Below are positions 57,664-64,000 of a stretch of DNA of 64,000 nucleotides, piece after piece. Position 1 is the stretch's first letter; each line of letters begins with the position of its first letter. The position numbers and the translations under genes were made by a program. Origin of the DNA: Chlamydoabsidia padenii (taxonomy: Eukaryota; Mucoromycota; Mucoromycetes; Mucorales; Cunninghamellaceae); contig JAIWND010000005.1 of assembly GCA_025330725.1 (NCBI GenBank), forward strand, positions 1,302,001-1,366,000, read 5' to 3'. The notes beneath the pieces were generated by a model. It was not told the origin of the DNA, did no database searches, and was given only the letters and a program-made list of their open reading frames with translations.

Positions 57664-58067
57664 TGCTTGACCTATTTATTTGCGGGAACCCCACTCACTT
57701 TGATCGCTGATTGGCTGGAATTAAAAAAAGTCAAGGCAAATGCTAAACAACATTTAATACGCACATGATACGAGAGTCAGAAAAAAAAGACATCGATCGG
57801 TGTAATTCAGGAGGACAATCATGCAGCACTTAATCATCATTTTCAGCTCAACTGCACAAATGAATAGGCGTTTGGATCGGGAAGCAAATCAAGAGGGGGA
57901 GGTTTCAACCAGGTCCATCGGCGGAGTACAAGAAAGGAACATTCAGAAAAATAGAACTTTTTTTCTTTTTGTTCGACGTCTCTTCTTTTTCTTTCTGATA
58001 CTTTTTCTAATTTGTATTCTTCTATTCTTCTTCTTCTTCTCACACTTCTTCTTCTCACATCATCACC
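57605..58067. promoter_or_regulatory. Divergent promoter between ABC-F and HOG1
   Basis: A 463-base region must drive both genes. It has a run of about 35 A next to the ABC-F start (57627-57661), a GCGGGAACCCC box near 57681, and a CT-rich leader before HOG1. No exact CGGGATTTRAA copy was seen. Confidence 0.55.
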
Positions 58068-60070
<2,003 letters not shown>

Positions 60071-60671
60071 ACTTCATTGATATCATTATATTCTCACCAA
60101 TCTTACACATATTGTCTCTTCTTCTTTTTATATACTTTTATCTTCACTTTTTTTATTTTGTCCTTATGACCTTCCTCTCCTCCTAGCTTTTAACTACACC
60201 TTACTTTTATACATATCAATAAACAACTACATCAATTCTTCTGATCAAAACTGTCTTTTTGATAATGTGGACTATATTCAACCTTGCGTTTCTTTTGTTT
60301 ACATAATATGGGCTTCATTGAAACGATGACTCGAGATAAAATGTTGGTAGTGGGGTAGTATCAAATCTTTTTATGTATAATCGTCGGGATATGAAAATGA
60401 ATTTTTGAGGAAATCCAAGAAAATAGGGTTTAAAGCAGAATTTAAAGCAATATTATGGTATTATAATCAACACCATCCACGGTCTTCATCGCTGCATCAG
60501 TATCACCACCGCCCATTTGGCTCATGGTGTCACGCCGGAGTCAAGAAAATTATAGTTTCCGTATAATTGAAATCCAGCTCGCATATAAAAACGGGCTTTT
60601 GTCGCCCGGTTTCTTTTCTCTCTCTTTCTTCTTTTCCTCAATTTTTATTTAATTATCACTGGGCAAACACT
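60071..60671. other. HOG1 3' flank and bZIP promoter
   Basis: Contains AATAAA-like sequence near 60218, a loose motif copy at about 60385 (CGGGATATGAAAA), and a TATAAAAA box at 60584-60591 about 80 bases upstream of the bZIP start, followed by a CT-rich leader. Confidence 0.55.
60584..60591 (+). promoter_or_regulatory. TATA box of the bZIP gene
   Basis: TATAAAAA about 80 bases upstream of the start codon. Confidence 0.5.
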
Positions 60672-61409
60672 ATGTCATACATTTCATCTTTGAATCTTCT
60701 CAATAACGACGCTCCCATTCCTCTCTCTGAGGAAGATGTCACTGATGAACTTGCACTTTGGGCCAATGCTCAATTCAAATTTGACTCTGCGCCTGGATGT
60801 GCTATTTTGGATGATCCTCTCAAACAATCAATAACTGCTGTAACAACCAACAACCCTATCAACAATGACAAAAACAACGATAATATCTATGGAATCCTAA
60901 ATGGTTATAATCACTTTGGTAACTAAAAAAAAGTCTTTACTCACTTCTTCAATTCATAAACTCACCCCCCCCTCTTTTATTGCTCCATAGAACCTCCTCA
61001 TTCTAATCATCCATCTTCTTCAATGATGACAATGCTACAAACATCCAACATGTCTACCACCGATATGTATACTCCTCCGACTCCCGTGACACCTACCTTC
61101 AACATGACCCTCATTGACACGATCTCTGAAGACAGTGAAGAAACTGGAACAAACAAGAAGGAACCCAAAGACAAGTCCAATGATGAAGAAAAGCGGCGAA
61201 GAAACACGGCGGCATCGGCACGATTCAGGATGAAGAAGAAACAACGTGAACAAGCCTTACAACAAACCGTACAAGAAATGACAGCCAAAACAGAACAACT
61301 GGAAAAACGATGCAAGGAATTGGAACTAGAAGCAAAATGGCTTCGCGCGCTACTGATTGAAAAGAACCCGGCCTTGGTCCCCTCTCTGTCCGCTTCTCCC
61401 TCCTCTTGA
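60672..61409 (+). CDS. bZIP transcription factor (Cys3/MetR/Zip1-like)
   Basis: Two exons, with an intron from about 60921 to 60990, give about 220 residues. The N-terminal part is acidic and probably activating (EEDVTDELALW). The basic region is EKRRRNTAASARFRMKKKQR, followed by a leucine zipper (LQQTVQEMTAKTEQLEKRCK, then ELELEAKWLRALL). The RRNTAASARFR-KKK-REQAL string and the NKWLR/AKWLR end are shared with filamentous-fungal CYS3/MetR and Zip1 proteins, which control sulphur assimilation or related metabolism. Assignment among these subgroups is uncertain. The start is the ATG after a CT-rich leader; an in-frame upstream ATG at 60567 would translate through the TATA box and leader. Confidence 0.88.
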
Positions 61410-61764
61410 TGGTATATATGCAAAGAAAAAAAAAGGCGGTACTAACGATGTGGTATACGATTCTGGAAGGTGAAACGCCGTGGGACCATTATCATTAGAG
61501 TAGTAGCCTTTTAGATTAATGTATATCCATCTATAGTTTAGGTCATGCAATTGTATATTTATTCTTGTTTTATATATTGGCGCATTGTTTTTTACAATAA
61601 AAAAAACTTTTTTTATATATAATATATCTTTGACCCACATGTCAAAAAAGATGTAGATATATTCTAGACACAGGATGTCGCCACTTTTTGAAAAAAAGAC
61701 ATGATTTTGTACCACATACTTCTTACGAGGATCATTTTACCAACCAAAAAAAAGGGGCGGGTAA

Positions 61765-61776
61765 GCGGGATTTAAA
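61765..61776 (+). promoter_or_regulatory. CGGGATTTRAA motif (exact)
   Basis: GCGGGATTTAAA in a convergent intergenic region, so not an obvious promoter copy. Confidence 0.45.
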
Positions 61777-61976
61777 CTTGGAATTGAACAATGTGAATCT
61801 TCGGCGATCTTTGGGGCTACAAAGGTACGCTATGACCTATTTTGATTTCTTGGTTCATACATTATGATGATGATAGAAAGCGATTGACAGAGTGGGAGAT
61901 GAAATGGTTGTGTATGTAATAATATTACCAGGCATGTACGTGCGCAAATGCATCTCAATCGGTGAAGATCATGGGT

Positions 61977-61987
61977 CGGGATTTAAA
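61977..61987 (+). promoter_or_regulatory. CGGGATTTRAA motif (exact)
   Basis: CGGGATTTAAA about 210 bases from the previous copy and in the same orientation; a weaker half copy (CGGAATTTCAAA) follows about 25 bases later. Confidence 0.45.
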
Positions 61988-62433
61988 CCTTTTTTGTAAA
62001 TCGGAATTTCAAATACTTGTGTTAGGGGCCCAACCACCGAAACTCACGCACGGATAAAGTCATACTAATATCATTCTGGTCGTTATCATTTACATATATC
62101 ATCATTATACCTACAAAAACAAAGATTATATTCAAACAGAACAAAAAAAAACAAGGAAGACAGATCATGATCAACATGTCCAATGTGCTTTTATTTTTAC
62201 TCCAGATTAGTCAGTATATATATATATATATATATGTAAAGGTCTAGAAGACTATTTGCTTTTATTCATTAGCATACAGCCAATATGGAGACAGATAAAG
62301 GAGTGGTAAGTGGGAATTCTAGTTGGATAAAATCAAACATACATCAAAGAAGTAGACTAAAACTAAGGGTAATAAGAGTAAGACTAGGTGTAAAAGTAAG
62401 AGAGATGGCTATTGCTAGTTAAAAAAAAAAAAA

Positions 62434-64000
62434 TTACAAGTTGTCTAAATCGCTTGTTGTCATTTGATTTTGGAAAGAGGGTAAGTGTACTTGTTGTTGT
62501 TGTTGCTGTAATTGTTGATAGGAAGGAATGCTGTGTACCCCGTCCCATTCGAGATCCTGTCGATGATATGGTTGAATCAATGGAGGGTGCCCGCGTACTC
62601 GTCGATGTAAGCTTGCCACATTACTTGCCACACTGGACCTTGATAGAATAGAGGAAGAGTTGGAGTTGGATGGTGGTGAGATTGGCGGTATGACATCGGA
62701 GAATCGTACGCTGCTGTGGCTCCTTCGATGTTGTGATTGGTGGTGTGTAGGGCGATGAGATGTAGATGTCGAGTTTTGCAAAGTCATGTTGGCAAAGGGA
62801 AGAGGAGAGGTCACCGATGATGCTTCGGGGTATTGATAAGAGAGCGATGTGGTCGGTTCCTGTGTCGGACTGTTACGTTCTTCTGTCCAGTCGGCATCCC
62901 TTTCCAAATCAATCGACGGCATGTTACCAATGCTATATCGCCAGGTCGATGGCCGATCTTGTTGTCGATGACGTCTGTGGCGCTGTTGTTGTTGATGATA
63001 AGCATACTGAAGTTTCTGTGAAGGTGGAGGTTGTGAAGATTCCCCTGAGAAAAAGTCGGTATCTTGTTCATTACCAGTGGGAAAATAGTGCTGTTGATTA
63101 ACGGAGGAGGATGGTGTTGTTGCTGATGTGGAAATCGAGGTTCTAATATTGATCGGATTTGATGATGGTGCTAGTTGCTGGAAGTTCGTCATAGTATGTT
63201 TAAAGGTTGGGGCTGTAGATGATATTGTTGAAGATGGTGCAAGTGATGATGATACCCCCATGGAGTCGTTCGTACCATGCCCAGAAGAATGATATGAGTC
63301 TATTACGCTGATACCATGAAAGTCAGTATACCCTGGATCCAGAAGTCGAACATGTTGCTGAGAATGTTGATTTTGTTGTTGTAGTAATGGTGACGATGAC
63401 AAGGACGACGATGATGGTGAATCCAGTTCAGATAGTTGCAAGTTCCGTTCCCGAATACTGCTTAATTTCCGCCCTTCTGTGTTGTAAGTTGCTGCATCCA
63501 AGGACGCAAGGTGTATAGGAGGTGGTGCTTGCATTGTTCCTACTGTATTTGCCCTGGGTCGACCATTTATGCTACCCGCCGATAATGACTGAGTTCCGAA
63601 ACCTGATTGCTGTTGCTGTTGTTGTTGTTGCTGATCCTGTTGTTGATTGCTAATGTTGTTGTGGTGATACAATGCCATTGTAGCCTCAGTGTTGAATTGA
63701 TCTGCTGGAGGCTCGAGCACCCGAGGAAGAGTATAAGACGACCGTTTTGATACATTGTTAATCGATTTGTTCTGCTGCATGTCGGTCAAACCATTGTGAT
63801 ACTGTCCAGATATTTGGTTAGCTTGAGGTAAGGATGATAGATGTGATTGTTGTAGTGGTATGGGTGGTTGATTGTAAAAGTCAGGAAGACTCGAGTAAGC
63901 AGGTGACAGATAAGCTTGTGGGGGATCATGTGTATGTTGATAGTTTTTGTCAATGTAATCCCCAGCGGAAAGCAGGAATTGTGCTGATTGCTGCTGATGG
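62434..64000 (-). CDS. Low-complexity Gln/Ser/His-rich protein (5' end outside the window)
   Basis: The frame is open from the window edge to a TAA at 62434-62436, giving at least 520 residues; internal ATGs (for example 63789) are unlikely to be the true start. The sequence is dominated by Gln runs, Ser/Thr stretches and His/Pro patches, with no recognisable globular domain in the visible part. Short ordered-looking islands include RRSHSSVRFSDVIPPISPP and LERDADWTEERN, which look like phosphorylation or docking sites. It could be the tail of a transcription factor or kinase whose domain lies beyond the edge. Function is unknown. Confidence 0.75.
   Translation of the reverse strand, partial: HQQQSAQFLLSAGDYIDKNYQHTHDPPQAYLSPAYSSLPDFYNQPPIPLQQSHLSSLPQANQISGQYHNGLTDMQQNKSINNVSKRSSYTLPRVLEPPADQFNTEATMALYHHNNISNQQQDQQQQQQQQQSGFGTQSLSAGSINGRPRANTVGTMQAPPPIHLASLDAATYNTEGRKLSSIRERNLQLSELDSPSSSSLSSSPLLQQQNQHSQQHVRLLDPGYTDFHGISVIDSYHSSGHGTNDSMGVSSSLAPSSTISSTAPTFKHTMTNFQQLAPSSNPINIRTSISTSATTPSSSVNQQHYFPTGNEQDTDFFSGESSQPPPSQKLQYAYHQQQQRHRRHRQQDRPSTWRYSIGNMPSIDLERDADWTEERNSPTQEPTTSLSYQYPEASSVTSPLPFANMTLQNSTSTSHRPTHHQSQHRRSHSSVRFSDVIPPISPPSNSNSSSILSRSSVASNVASLHRRVRGHPPLIQPYHRQDLEWDGVHSIPSYQQLQQQQQQVHLPSFQNQMTTSDLDNL

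Larger units (their letters stand above)
61410..62433. other. Intergenic region between convergent genes
   Basis: Holds two exact motif copies (61765 and 61977) although it flanks two 3' ends, and a TA dinucleotide tract at about 62216-62236. A frame at 61350-61715 overlaps the bZIP gene on the other strand and is rejected. Confidence 0.55.

Noticed and set aside
60567..60671. Upstream in-frame ATG of the bZIP gene
   Set aside because: The extension would translate the TATA box and CT-rich leader; MSYISSLNLL at 60672 is the natural start.
61350..61715. 121-codon frame opposite the bZIP 3' end
   Set aside because: It overlaps the coding part of the bZIP gene on the other strand and continues into AT-rich 3' sequence.

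Overview
This window is nuclear DNA of an early-diverging fungus, most probably a member of the Mucoromycota and likely Mucorales. The reasons are AT-rich intergenic DNA, many short introns (mostly 55-100 bases, GT-AG, with CTAAC/CTAAT-like branch sites), serine- and glutamine-rich transcription factors, and a decayed TnpB/Fanzor-like zinc-ribbon element of a kind common in Mucorales. The phylum call is inference; no rRNA or tRNA gene is present to test it.

Layout from left to right: a neurofibromin/Ira-type Ras GTPase-activating protein (+, 5' end missing); a membrane-anchored 2H-phosphoesterase-like protein (-); an uncharacterised coiled-coil protein (-); a second coiled-coil protein (-); an Lsb5-like VHS-GAT protein (-); and a PH-domain protein (-). 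Next comes a gene-poor stretch (about 19.9-27.2 kb) holding a broken small membrane-protein gene with two near-identical introns, a 49-copy ATG microsatellite and the decayed transposon protein. It is followed by proteasome subunit Rpn3 (+), homocysteine S-methyltransferase (-), 3-ketodihydrosphingosine reductase Tsc10 (-), a Rab5 GTPase (-), an NDP-glucose 4,6-dehydratase (-) and an ISWI chromatin remodeller (-). After that lie a relic gene (+), an Nrg1-like C2H2 repressor (+), a Gyp1-like TBC Rab-GAP (-), a class I phosphatidylinositol transfer protein (-) and an ABC-F ATPase of the Arb1 type (-). The window ends with the stress MAP kinase Hog1 (+, divergent from the ABC-F gene), a bZIP regulator (+) and the 3' end of a long low-complexity protein (-).

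There are no operons. Several genes nonetheless share themes: membrane traffic and lipid signalling (Rab5, Rab-GAP, VHS-GAT, PITP, Tsc10, PH protein) and signalling or transcription (Ras-GAP, Hog1, Nrg1-like, bZIP, ISWI).

The strongest unexplained signal is a short motif, CGGGATTTRAA (R = A or G; reverse TTYAAATCCCG). It occurs about 14 times exactly and roughly another dozen times with one change, almost only between genes. In many cases it lies 60-130 bases upstream of a start codon, in either orientation. It looks like an E2F-type half site joined to a CHR-type TTTGAA/TTTAAA box and may be a widely used promoter element of this genome. Other notable points are a GC-AG intron in HOG1, a Rab5 gene whose final intron creates the C-terminal CxC prenylation signal, and a Rab-GAP gene that begins with coding exons of 10 and 13 bases.

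Intron borders were assigned by eye from GT-AG signals and reading-frame continuity, so exact splice positions may be off by a base or more.
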